Below are positions 36,890 to 44,964 of a DNA stretch of 64,000 nucleotides, in pieces. The notes under the pieces were generated by a model, which did no database searches, had not been told where the DNA came from, and worked only from the letters and a program-made list of their open reading frames with translations. How positions within the stretch are numbered: the first letter of the stretch is position 1; each line of letters opens with the position of its first letter. Origin of the DNA: Bog-793 sp963823945 (GTDB lineage: Bacteria > Actinomycetota > Acidimicrobiia > Acidimicrobiales > Bog-793); contig CAWGNK010000005.1 in the NCBI GenBank assembly GCA_963823945.1, positions 310,001 through 374,000 of the forward strand, written 5' to 3'. The translations under genes and the position numbers were made by a program.

Positions 36890-38082
36890 GGCTCGCCGTC
36901 TGGGCGCCTCTGCCCCCGCAACCGAGCGGGGTCGCCGATTACGTCTCCACCCTGCTCGTCGAGCTGGCGCGGGCGGTCGACGTGGTCGCCGTCGTGCGCG
37001 ACGCGGCGCGGAGTTCGGCTGCCGCCCCGGCGGGCGTCGAGGTCGTGACGAGGTCGGACTACGACGCCCGGGGGGTCGATCTCGACATCTACCACTTCGG
37101 CAACCACGCCCGGTTCCACGGCTACATGTACGGCCAGATCCGCCGCCGGCCCGGCATCCTCGTGCTCCATGACCCGGCGTTGCCGGACTTCCACCACGAC
37201 CTGTGCGGCGGGTACACGTCGAACCTGTTCCGCGACGAGGTCCGCTTCGACACCCCGGAGGCGGCCCGCGCCTGGCCGGTGCGCTTCGTCGACGACGCGG
37301 TCGAGACGGACTGGCTCCGGCTGCCGATGTGCCGGCGACTCGTCGAGGCGTCGCAGGCGACCGTCGTGCACAGCCGCTGGGTGGCCGACACCCTCACCGC
37401 CCACTGCCCCGGGGCGCGGATCGTGCACCGCCACCACGCCGCGACGGTCCTCGCAGACGCCGCCAGGCGGGACGGCGAGGGCGTCGTCACGTTCGGCGCC
37501 TTCGGCGGGATCACCCCTCCGAAGCGGACGACACGCGTCGTCGAGGCCTTCGCCGCCGTGCACCGGGAGGCCCCCCGGACCCGGCTCGTCATCTGCGGCC
37601 GGGCGGATGCCGGGGGGACAGAGCTCGCCGGCGTGCGGCGGGTGGTCGCCAGGGCGGGCCTCGCCGATGCGGTGCTCGTGCGGACCGACGTGGCGGTCGC
37701 GGAGCTGAACCGGCTGATGGCGGGTTGCGACGCGACCATCGGCCTGCGGTGGCCGACGCTCGGCGAGACGAGCGGGCCGATGATGCGCGCCTTCGGGATC
37801 GGCCGGATCGTCATCGCCAGCGCCGTGCCCCAGGTCCGCGAGTTCGACGGCCGCTACTGCCGGCTCGTCCCCGTCGGCGAAGGCGAGCACGCCGCCCTGG
37901 TCGGGGCGATGCGCGACGTCGTCGCCGATCCGGCCGCGGCGCGGGCGGCGGGGGAGGCGGCCCGCGACTTCGTGCGCCGCGCGGCCTCTTTCGAGGTCGT
38001 GGCGTCCCAGTACCTCGAGCTCGCCGAACAGGTCATCGCGACCCGGGCCCGCGCTGCGCGCCCGGCGCGGCGTCGCGGCTAG
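36886..38082 (+). CDS. GT4-family glycosyltransferase
   Basis: The 398-residue protein has a single GT-B fold. The N terminus MRLAVWAPLPPQPSGVADY, the HFGNHARFHGYM stretch and LHDPALPDFHHDL fit the acceptor domain. The donor half has FGAFGGITPPKRT and GETSGPMMRAF with the conserved Glu. It is paralogous to domain A of the 799-residue fusion upstream but keeps the residues that domain A has lost. The GTG overlaps the coiled-coil gene, so translation is probably coupled. The stop TAG at 38080-38082 overlaps the stop of the convergent minus-strand gene. Confidence 0.82.
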   Translation: MRLAVWAPLPPQPSGVADYVSTLLVELARAVDVVAVVRDAARSSAAAPAGVEVVTRSDYDARGVDLDIYHFGNHARFHGYMYGQIRRRPGILVLHDPALPDFHHDLCGGYTSNLFRDEVRFDTPEAARAWPVRFVDDAVETDWLRLPMCRRLVEASQATVVHSRWVADTLTAHCPGARIVHRHHAATVLADAARRDGEGVVTFGAFGGITPPKRTTRVVEAFAAVHREAPRTRLVICGRADAGGTELAGVRRVVARAGLADAVLVRTDVAVAELNRLMAGCDATIGLRWPTLGETSGPMMRAFGIGRIVIASAVPQVREFDGRYCRLVPVGEGEHAALVGAMRDVVADPAAARAAGEAARDFVRRAASFEVVASQYLELAEQVIATRARAARPARRRG

Positions 38083-38777
38083 CTCAACCGCTGCACGATC
38101 GGGCTGACCTTTTCCTGGCGGAGCGCGTTGAAACGGGCCAACACCTTGGCCGCCTGGGCGGCGCTGAGGCCGGGGCTGTTGTCGAGGTGGAGGCACTCGG
38201 CGATCCGGAGGTCGGCGTGGGCGAGGTAGGTGGCGTAGTTCCTGTCCGCCCTCGGCGTGGGGCGCCGGGTCGGGTAGTAGTACTCGAGCTCGTGCACCAG
38301 CCCGGCCAGCACCGGCGGGGCGTCGATCTCCTGCAGGTAAAGGGCCGCGGTGGTGAGGCGGTCCCGGTCGGCCATCACGTCGAACAGGAAATAGAACGAG
38401 CAGACGACGGCGGTGCAGCGGAACTCGTACTCGGTGACCATCTCCCCGGCGCCCGCCCGCCAGCGCATGAGGCGGCCGAGACCCGGTCCGCCGCTGTCGC
38501 CGGGCGAGGAGACCTCCGAGGTCAGGTACCAGTCGGCCGCGGCCGTGCCGGCCAGCGTCACGGCCCCGCGGATGAGCTTGGCGCGGTCGGTCAGCACGGT
38601 GCTGGCGTCGAGCAGGTCGAGGATCCGGTCGCGTTCGTGCAGCGCGAGCCCGTGGACGGCGGCGGCGTAGGGATCGATGGCCGGGACCTCGCCCGTCGGC
38701 AACGGGGCCAGGCCCCCGGGCGGCAGCACGGCCCCGTCGGCGGGGCGTGGCTCGGCGGTCGGCTTCTTCCTCCTCAT
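38079..38777 (-). CDS. Hypothetical protein, mostly helical
   Basis: The 232-residue protein matches no family I recognise. It begins with a basic stretch (MRRKKPTAEPRP), then a Pro/Gly-rich linker, and then a largely helical body from residue 45 on. There are no clear signal peptide, membrane segment or catalytic motifs. It contains ALHERDRILDLLDAST and a YYYPTRRPTPRADRN segment. The ATG at 38777 is six bases after a TACCGT hexamer (38784-38789), so its mRNA may be leaderless. The gene converges on the glycosyltransferase and their stops overlap at 38079-38082. It closes the insertion between truA and rplM. Confidence 0.65.
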   Translation of the reverse strand: MRRKKPTAEPRPADGAVLPPGGLAPLPTGEVPAIDPYAAAVHGLALHERDRILDLLDASTVLTDRAKLIRGAVTLAGTAAADWYLTSEVSSPGDSGGPGLGRLMRWRAGAGEMVTEYEFRCTAVVCSFYFLFDVMADRDRLTTAALYLQEIDAPPVLAGLVHELEYYYPTRRPTPRADRNYATYLAHADLRIAECLHLDNSPGLSAAQAAKVLARFNALRQEKVSPIVQRLS

Positions 38778-38783
38778 GACAAC

Positions 38784-38789
38784 ACGGTA
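38784..38789 (-). promoter_or_regulatory. -10 element for the minus-strand hypothetical gene (leaderless)
   Basis: On the minus strand TACCGT is followed by six bases and then the ATG. Transcription starting seven bases or so after the -10 would begin at or one base from the ATG. No -35 is evident. Confidence 0.45.
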
Positions 38790-38880
38790 GGCAGGTGTCG
38801 GCCCTGCGTGCAGGCTGTCGGGACCAACGTGCGCCGCCGAGACGGGCTGCGAGGGCCCGATCGGCCCCCCGGGGCACCGT

Positions 38881-38909
38881 TTGCGCCCCTCGAGCAGGTC
38901 ATCTAGCCT
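38881..38909 (+). promoter_or_regulatory. rplM promoter (TTGCGC-N17-TAGCCT)
   Basis: TTGCGC at 38881-38886 and TAGCCT at 38904-38909 are 17 bases apart, upstream of rplM. It gives a leader of about 85 bases. The promoter makes rplM-rpsI-glmM independent of the upstream clusters, consistent with the insertion between truA and rplM. Confidence 0.6.
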
Positions 38910-39002
38910 TGGGGCCCGGCCAGTAGCGCAGTTTCGGACTTCGATGCGCCTAATCGGCCTCTCGGTGACGATGCGGCCCGCGCCGCGGCCAAAGGAAGGG
39001 CA

Positions 39003-39452
39003 GTGCGCACGTTCTCCCCGAAATCGAGCGATATCGTCCGCGAGTGGCACACCATCGACGCCGACGGCCTCGTCCTCGGCAGGCTGGCGACCGAGGTGGC
39101 CACCCTTCTACGCGGTAAGCACAAGCCGATCTTCGCGCCCCATGTCGACACCGGCGACCACGTCATCGTCGTGAACTGCGCCAAGGTGGTCCTCACGTCG
39201 GGCAAGGCCGAGCGCAAGATGGCCTACCGCCACAGCGGCTACCCGGGCGGGCTGACAACGACGTCGCTGGCGAGCCTGCTCGCCACGAAGCCCGAGGAGG
39301 TCGTGCGGCGCGCCGTCGCCGGCATGCTGCCGAAGGGGACGCTCGGCCGCCAGATGCTGACGAAGCTCAAGGTCTACGCCGGGCCGGACCACCCGCACGC
39401 CGCCCAGATGCCCAAGCCGCGCGCCGTCGCCCACGCGCGGTCGGCCTCGTAG
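39003..39452 (+). CDS. rplM: 50S ribosomal protein L13
   Basis: The 149-residue L13 is an early 50S assembly protein. WHTIDADGLVLGRLATEVA, YRHSGYPGGL and AVAGMLPKGTLGRQML are conserved. The GTG at 39003 has AAAGGAAGGGCA upstream and gives the family N terminus. rpsI follows 13 bases after the stop. Confidence 0.97.
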   Translation: MRTFSPKSSDIVREWHTIDADGLVLGRLATEVATLLRGKHKPIFAPHVDTGDHVIVVNCAKVVLTSGKAERKMAYRHSGYPGGLTTTSLASLLATKPEEVVRRAVAGMLPKGTLGRQMLTKLKVYAGPDHPHAAQMPKPRAVAHARSAS

Positions 39453-39465
39453 CGAGGAGACGCCG

Positions 39466-39858
39466 ATGCCCGCACCCCTTTGCCAGACGACGGGAAGGCG
39501 CAAGGCCGCCGTCGCGCGGGTCCGCCTCGTGCCCGGTGAGGGCAAGGTGACGATCAACAAGCGCCCCCTCGACGAGTACTTCACCTCGGTCACGAGCCGG
39601 ATGCACGCCACCGAGCCGTTGCGCGTCGCCGGGCGGGCCGAGACCTTCGACGTCGTCGCGACGATCGACGGGGGCGGTGTCGCCGGTCAGGCGGGCGCTT
39701 TGCGGCTCGGCATCGCCCGCGGCCTCATCGAGATCGAGCCGGAACTGCGCACCACCTTGAAGCGCGCCGGACTGCTCACCCGCGACGCCCGCGAGAAGGA
39801 GAGCAAGAAGTACGGGCTGAAGAAGGCCCGCAAGGCTCCGCAGTACTCGAAGCGCTGA
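39466..39858 (+). CDS. rpsI: 30S ribosomal protein S9
   Basis: The 130-residue S9 has a C-terminal tail that reaches the P-site tRNA anticodon. TTGRRKAAVARVRLVPGEG at the start and KKYGLKKARKAPQYSKR at the end, with the final Lys-Arg, are typical. The ATG has GCGAGGAGA upstream. glmM follows after 16 bases. Confidence 0.97.
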   Translation: MPAPLCQTTGRRKAAVARVRLVPGEGKVTINKRPLDEYFTSVTSRMHATEPLRVAGRAETFDVVATIDGGGVAGQAGALRLGIARGLIEIEPELRTTLKRAGLLTRDAREKESKKYGLKKARKAPQYSKR

Positions 39859-39874
39859 TCCCAGGCGGCTCCTG

Positions 39875-41233
39875 GTGCAGTTGCGGTTCGGCACGGACGG
39901 CATCCGGGGCGTCGCCAACGTCGAGCTGACCCCGGAGGTCGCGCTCGTGATCGGGCGGGCCGCCGCCCGCCGACTCGGGGGAAGCGGCTTCCTCATCGGC
40001 GCCGACACCCGCCTGTCGAGCCCGATGCTGAAGGCCGCCCTGGCGGCGGGACTCGCGGCCGAGGGACAGCGTGTCGTCGACGTCGGCGTCGTGCCGACGC
40101 CGGGCCTCGCCTGGCTGGCGGCCGGGCGCGGCCTGCCCGGAGCCATGGTCTCGGCGTCGCACAACCCTTTCACCGACAACGGCATCAAGCTGGTGTCGGC
40201 GTCGGGGACGAAGCTCCCCGACGCGACGGAGGCGGCGATCGAGGACGAGATCGGACGTCTCGCCGCCCGGCTGGCGGTGGCCGCGGCCGAGGGGTCGGTG
40301 CCGTCACCGGGGTGGATCGTCGACGGCCACGACGGCGTCGAGAGCTACGCCGAGCACCTCGTCGGGGCCGTCACGATGCCGGCCGGTCACCGGCTGCGTG
40401 TCGTCTGCGACTGCGGGAACGGGGCGGCGTCGCCCATCGCGCGCACCGTCCTGGCGGCTCTCGGGGTCGACGCCGAGATCGTCAACGACTCGCCTGACGG
40501 ACTGAACATCAACCGGGGCTGCGGGGCCACGAACCCGGCGCACGTCGCCGCCGAGGTCGTGGCCCGGCACGCCGACCTCGGCATCGCCTTCGACGGTGAC
40601 GCCGACCGGATGATCGCCGTCGGCCACACCGGTGGGGTCGTCGACGGCGACGCGCTGCTCGCGCTGTTCGCGTTCGACCTGAAAGCACGGGGCGAGCTCG
40701 CGGGCGACGCGATCGTCGTCACGGTGATGAGCAATCTCGGGCTGAAACGGGCGCTCGCCGCCGCGGGCGTCGGGCTCGTCGAGACCCCGGTGGGCGACCG
40801 CTTCGTCGCCGAGGCCCTCGAGCGTCACGGTCTCGTGCTCGGCGGCGAGCAGTCGGGCCACATCGTCTTCCGGCGCGACGCGACGACCGGCGACGGGATC
40901 CTCACCGGGCTGAAGCTCATCGAGCTCGTCGCCCGGGGCGGGACCCCGCTCGCCGAGCTCGCCGGGGCGGCGATGACCCGGGTCCCCCAGGAGCTGCGCA
41001 ACGTCACCGTCGCGGCCCCGGACTCGCTCGAGGAGGCCGAGGCGGTCTGGCGCGAGGTCGCCGCCGTCCAGCGTGATCTCGGCGACGCCGGGCGCGTGCT
41101 GGTCCGCTCCAGCGGGACGGAGTCGGCGGTGCGGGTGATGGTCGAGGCCGACAGCCCCGAGGCCGTCGAGATGGCGCTCGGCCGGATCGTCGCCGTCGTG
41201 CAGCGCGAGCTCGGTTCTACTGGCCCAGCGTGA
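39875..41233 (+). CDS. glmM: Phosphoglucosamine mutase
   Basis: The 452-residue enzyme converts glucosamine-6-phosphate to glucosamine-1-phosphate for UDP-GlcNAc and peptidoglycan. The phosphoserine is Ser95 in SASHNP. The metal loop DGDADR lies at residues 240-245. RSSGTESAVRVMVEA near the end binds the substrate phosphate. The GTG start gives the FGTDGIRGVAN N terminus. It lies directly upstream of glmS, which makes its substrate. Confidence 0.97.
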   Translation: MQLRFGTDGIRGVANVELTPEVALVIGRAAARRLGGSGFLIGADTRLSSPMLKAALAAGLAAEGQRVVDVGVVPTPGLAWLAAGRGLPGAMVSASHNPFTDNGIKLVSASGTKLPDATEAAIEDEIGRLAARLAVAAAEGSVPSPGWIVDGHDGVESYAEHLVGAVTMPAGHRLRVVCDCGNGAASPIARTVLAALGVDAEIVNDSPDGLNINRGCGATNPAHVAAEVVARHADLGIAFDGDADRMIAVGHTGGVVDGDALLALFAFDLKARGELAGDAIVVTVMSNLGLKRALAAAGVGLVETPVGDRFVAEALERHGLVLGGEQSGHIVFRRDATTGDGILTGLKLIELVARGGTPLAELAGAAMTRVPQELRNVTVAAPDSLEEAEAVWREVAAVQRDLGDAGRVLVRSSGTESAVRVMVEADSPEAVEMALGRIVAVVQRELGSTGPA

Positions 41234-41276
41234 TCGCGGTGCCCGGCCGCGTCCCCCGGCGGCTGTGGTGAACCCG

Positions 41277-41282
41277 TAGCCT
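41277..41282 (+). promoter_or_regulatory. -10 element for glmS (leaderless)
   Basis: TAGCCT is followed by exactly six bases and then the glmS ATG, so the transcript would start at or beside the start codon. No Shine-Dalgarno sequence is apparent; the GGGG before the ATG is only two bases away. No -35 is clear. Confidence 0.5.
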
Positions 41283-41288
41283 GGGGCC

Positions 41289-43136
41289 ATGTGCGGCATC
41301 TTCGGGATCACCGGGACCACTGAGCCGCTCGGCGCCATCCTCGCCGGGCTCGAGTCGCTGGAGTACCGCGGCTACGACTCGGCTGGCGTCGCCTTCGCCG
41401 ACGCCGGGTCCAGCGAACTGCGCGTCGTGCGGGTCGCCGAGCTGACCCGCTCGGTGGAGAAGCTGCGCTCGATGGTCGCCGACGCGCCCGTCTCGGCCGG
41501 TGCGGCGATCGGGCACACGCGCTGGGCGACGCACGGGGCGCCGACGGAGCGCAACGCCCACCCGCACGTCGACTGCACGGGGAACGTCGCCATCGTGCAC
41601 AACGGGATCATCGAGAACCACCGCGAGCTCGCCGCGGCCCTCGTGGCGAACGGCCACGTGCTCGCCTCCGACACGGACACCGAGGTGATCGCGCACCTCG
41701 TCGAGGCGGAGCTCGCCGCCGGGCACGGGCTGCGGGAGGCGGTGCGGCGCTCGATGGCGATTTTGCGCGGCGACTTCGCCCTCGCCATCGTGGCGCTCGT
41801 CGAGCCCGACGCGATCGTCGTCGCCAGGCGGACCTCGCCGATCGTCATCGGCCGCACGGCGACGACCGGGCTCGTCGCCTCGGACATCGCCGCCCTCGTC
41901 GGCGCGACGCGCGAGCTGTACCTGTTGGGCGACGACGAGATCGCCGAGATCCGCCCGGGGTCCGTCGAGGCCTGCGACCTGGCGGGGAACCCCGTCGAGC
42001 TGCGCCGCCTCGAGGTGACCTGGAGCGTCGCCGACGCCAAGAAGGACGGCTACGACGACTACATGTCGAAAGAGATCCACGAGCAGCCGCACGCCATCGC
42101 CCAGACGCTGCTCGGGCGGATCACGGCCGGCGGCGAGACCGAGATCGAGGAGCTGACGGTCCCGCCCGAGCAACTCGCCTCGTACCGCCGCGTGCTCTTC
42201 CTCGGCTGCGGGTCGAGCTACCACGCCGCGCTCGTCGGGCGGCAGTCGGTCGAGACCTGGGCCAAGATCCACGCCGACGCCGACATCTCGAGCGAGTTCC
42301 GCTACCGGCTCTCGGTCGTCGGCCCCGAGACGCTCGTCGTGGCGGTGAGCCAGTCCGGCGAGACGGTCGACTCGCTCCACGCCATCCGCGAGGCGCGCCG
42401 CCGCGGCGCCGGGGTGATCTCCGTCTCCAACGTCGTCGACTCGGTCATGGCCCGCGAGTCCGACGGGGTCTGCTACACCCACGCCGGGCCCGAGATCGGC
42501 GTGGCCTCGACCAAGTGCCACACGGCGCAGCTCGCCCTGCTCCAGGTGCTCGCCCTCCACCTAGCGCGGGCCCGGGGGACGATCGACGCCGCCGAGGCAC
42601 GCGTCGTGGCCGACGGGCTGGAATCCGTGGCGGCCCTCGTCGGCCAGGCGGTGGCGCGGGCGGAGGAGTACATGGACGTGGCCCGGCGGTTCGCGACGGT
42701 CGACGACGTCTACTTCCTCGGCCGGCGCGCCGGGCTGCCGATCGCGATGGAGGGCGCGCTGAAGCTGAAAGAGCTCGCCTACGTGCGCGCCGAGGCGTAC
42801 CCGGCGGGCGAGATGAAGCACGGCCCGATCTCGCTCATCAAGCCGGGCGTCGTCGTCCTCGTCGTGGCGACGCGCACGGGGCTCTGGGAGAAGGTGATGG
42901 CGAACGTCGAGGAGATGCGCGCCCGCGGCGCGACGATCGTCGCCATCGCCGACGAGGGTGACGACGAGACGGCGGGGCTCGTCGACGCGGTGCTGGAGAT
43001 CCCCTCCACCCTCGAGCTCCTCACGCCGATCGTCGCCGCCGTGCCGAACCAGTGCTTCGCCTACGCCATCGCCCGGGCCCGGGGCAACGACGTCGACCGG
43101 CCCCGCAACCTCGCCAAGGTCGTGACCGTCGAATGA
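41289..43136 (+). CDS. glmS: Glutamine-fructose-6-phosphate aminotransferase (isomerising)
   Basis: The 615-residue enzyme makes glucosamine-6-phosphate from fructose-6-phosphate and glutamine. Cys2 in MCGIFGITG is the glutaminase nucleophile after Met removal. GHTRWATHGAP and DTDTEVIAHLV belong to the same domain. Two SIS domains follow, with GCGSSYHAAL and SQSGETVDSLHA. The C-terminal PRNLAKVVTVE is typical. There is no glmS ribozyme-like leader, because the likely transcript starts at the ATG. Confidence 0.97.
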   Translation: MCGIFGITGTTEPLGAILAGLESLEYRGYDSAGVAFADAGSSELRVVRVAELTRSVEKLRSMVADAPVSAGAAIGHTRWATHGAPTERNAHPHVDCTGNVAIVHNGIIENHRELAAALVANGHVLASDTDTEVIAHLVEAELAAGHGLREAVRRSMAILRGDFALAIVALVEPDAIVVARRTSPIVIGRTATTGLVASDIAALVGATRELYLLGDDEIAEIRPGSVEACDLAGNPVELRRLEVTWSVADAKKDGYDDYMSKEIHEQPHAIAQTLLGRITAGGETEIEELTVPPEQLASYRRVLFLGCGSSYHAALVGRQSVETWAKIHADADISSEFRYRLSVVGPETLVVAVSQSGETVDSLHAIREARRRGAGVISVSNVVDSVMARESDGVCYTHAGPEIGVASTKCHTAQLALLQVLALHLARARGTIDAAEARVVADGLESVAALVGQAVARAEEYMDVARRFATVDDVYFLGRRAGLPIAMEGALKLKELAYVRAEAYPAGEMKHGPISLIKPGVVVLVVATRTGLWEKVMANVEEMRARGATIVAIADEGDDETAGLVDAVLEIPSTLELLTPIVAAVPNQCFAYAIARARGNDVDRPRNLAKVVTVE

Positions 43137-43179
43137 CCACGGCTGCCTGCCGCCCCGCCGCGGCCCGGGGGCCCGTTCC

Positions 43180-43545
43180 GTGATCGGCATCGGGCTCGAC
43201 ACCGTCGAGGTCGAGCGCTTCCGCCGTGTGCTCGCCCGCCACCCCCGCTTCGTCGAGCGGGTCTTCACGGCTCGCGAACGGGCCGACATGGCCGGCCGCG
43301 CCGACCCGGGTCCGGGGCTGGCGGCGAGATTCGCGGCCAAAGAGGCGGCGATGAAGGCGATGGGCGTCGGCGTCGGCGCAGTCCGCTTCGCCGAGATCGG
43401 CGTCGTGCGGGCGCCGTCGGGCGCGCCCAGCCTCGAGACGACCGGGCGCGCCGCGGCCCGCGCCGCCGCCCTCGGGGTCGCGGCCTTCCGGGTCTCGCTG
43501 ACCCACACCGACACCCAGGCGGGAGCGGTCGTTGTCGCCGAGTAG
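43180..43545 (+). CDS. acpS: Holo-[acyl-carrier-protein] synthase
   Basis: The 121-residue enzyme moves phosphopantetheine from CoA to ACP for fatty acid synthesis. The metal-binding GIGLDTVEVERF and FAAKEAAMKAMG motifs are present. VSLTHTDTQAGAVVVAE ends the protein. The GTG start gives the MIGIGLD N terminus. A 43-base GC-rich spacer separates it from glmS. Confidence 0.95.
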   Translation: MIGIGLDTVEVERFRRVLARHPRFVERVFTARERADMAGRADPGPGLAARFAAKEAAMKAMGVGVGAVRFAEIGVVRAPSGAPSLETTGRAAARAAALGVAAFRVSLTHTDTQAGAVVVAE

Positions 43546-43581
43546 GGCGGAGCCCGGACGGGCCCCCGTCGGGGGTGGGCG

Positions 43582-44964
43582 GTGAAGCCGGTCCTCACGT
43601 CGGCGGAGATGGCCGCCGTCGACGAGGAGGCACAGGGCCGGGTCGGTCTCGACGTGCTCGTCGCCCGGGCGGGTTTCGCCGTCTGCCGCACGGCGGTCGC
43701 CTGCATGGGTGGCACCTACGGACGGCGGGTCGTCGTCGTCGCCGGCAAGGGGCACAACGGCGATGACGGACGGGTCGCGGCGGCGCTGCTCGCCCGCCGG
43801 GGTGCGGTCGTGACGGTCTACGACGTGGCCGCGGCCCCGGAAGAACTGCCCGGCTGTGACCTCGTCATCGACGCCGCCTACGGGACGCGCTTCCACGGCG
43901 AGTACACGGCGCCACGCCCGCCCGACGACGCGACCGTGCTCGCCGTCGACGTGCCCTCCGGGCTCGTCGCCGACACCGGCCGGGCGACGCCGGGCGCCGT
44001 GCGGGCCGACCTGACCGTGACGTTCGGCGCCCTGAAGCCCGGCCTCGTGCTCGGGCGGGGACCCGAGCTCGCCGGGGCGGTGCTCGTCGAACCGATCGGG
44101 CTCGAGGTCGGCACGCCGGCGCAGCACCTCGTCGAGGACGCCGATCTGGCGTGGCTGCCGGCGCGCGATCCGCAGGGAAACAAATGGGACACCGCGGTCT
44201 ACGTCGTCGCCGGCTCGCCCGGCATGTTCGGCGCCGCGGGACTCGCGGCCGAGGGCGCCATCCGGGCGGGGGCGGGGATGGTCCGGCTCGGCTCGCCGGG
44301 CGTCGCACCCGGGACGATCCCGGTCGTCGAGGCCGTCTGCCGCCCCATCCCGGCGAGCGACTGGGCCGGTCCGGTGCTCGCGGAGCTCGTCCGCTGCCGG
44401 GCTGTCGTCGTCGGGCCGGGGATCGGGCGGGCCGAGGCGGCGATCCGGGGGGTCCTCGAGCTCGTGGCCGGGGCCGAGGTCCCGGTCGTCATCGACGCCG
44501 ACGGGCTCTTCGCGCTCGGCACGGCGCGCGACGCCGGGGTGCTGCTGAAGCGCCGGAGCCGGCCGACCATCGTCACGCCCCACGACGGCGAGTACGCGCG
44601 GCTCGCCGGCGCGCCGCCGGGCGACGACCGCCTGGCGGCGGCCCGCCGGCTCGCCGAGGAGCTCGGCGCCTACGTACTGCTGAAGGGGCCCGCGACGGTC
44701 GTCGCCGCGCCGGGCGGCGAGGCGCTGATCGTCGCGGCGGGTTCGTCGCGGCTTTCGACCGCGGGGACCGGGGACGTGCTCTCGGGCGTGATCGGCGCGC
44801 TGGTCGTCCGGGGCCTCGGGCCGCTGCAGGCCGCTGGCCTCGCGGCGCACGTCCACGGCCGCGCGGCGGCGATGGGCCTTTCCGAGGGACTCGAGGCCGG
44901 GGACCTCCCCGTACTCGTCGCGGCGGTACTCTCCGGCGGTGCCGGGGCGGGAACGGCGCCGTGA
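43582..44964 (+). CDS. nnr: Bifunctional NAD(P)H-hydrate epimerase / ADP-dependent dehydratase
   Basis: The 460-residue protein repairs hydrated NADH and NADPH. The N-terminal YjeF domain (about 1-200) epimerises the hydrate; GKGHNGDDGRVAAALL and DVPSGLVADTG are its marks. The C-terminal ADP-dependent dehydratase (about 205-460) has GSPGMFGAAGLAAEGAIRAG and the phosphate loop STAGTGDVLSG. It lies between acpS and alr, as in many Actinomycetota. The GTG start gives a normal N terminus, and the end overlaps alr by four bases. Confidence 0.93.
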   Translation: MKPVLTSAEMAAVDEEAQGRVGLDVLVARAGFAVCRTAVACMGGTYGRRVVVVAGKGHNGDDGRVAAALLARRGAVVTVYDVAAAPEELPGCDLVIDAAYGTRFHGEYTAPRPPDDATVLAVDVPSGLVADTGRATPGAVRADLTVTFGALKPGLVLGRGPELAGAVLVEPIGLEVGTPAQHLVEDADLAWLPARDPQGNKWDTAVYVVAGSPGMFGAAGLAAEGAIRAGAGMVRLGSPGVAPGTIPVVEAVCRPIPASDWAGPVLAELVRCRAVVVGPGIGRAEAAIRGVLELVAGAEVPVVIDADGLFALGTARDAGVLLKRRSRPTIVTPHDGEYARLAGAPPGDDRLAAARRLAEELGAYVLLKGPATVVAAPGGEALIVAAGSSRLSTAGTGDVLSGVIGALVVRGLGPLQAAGLAAHVHGRAAAMGLSEGLEAGDLPVLVAAVLSGGAGAGTAP

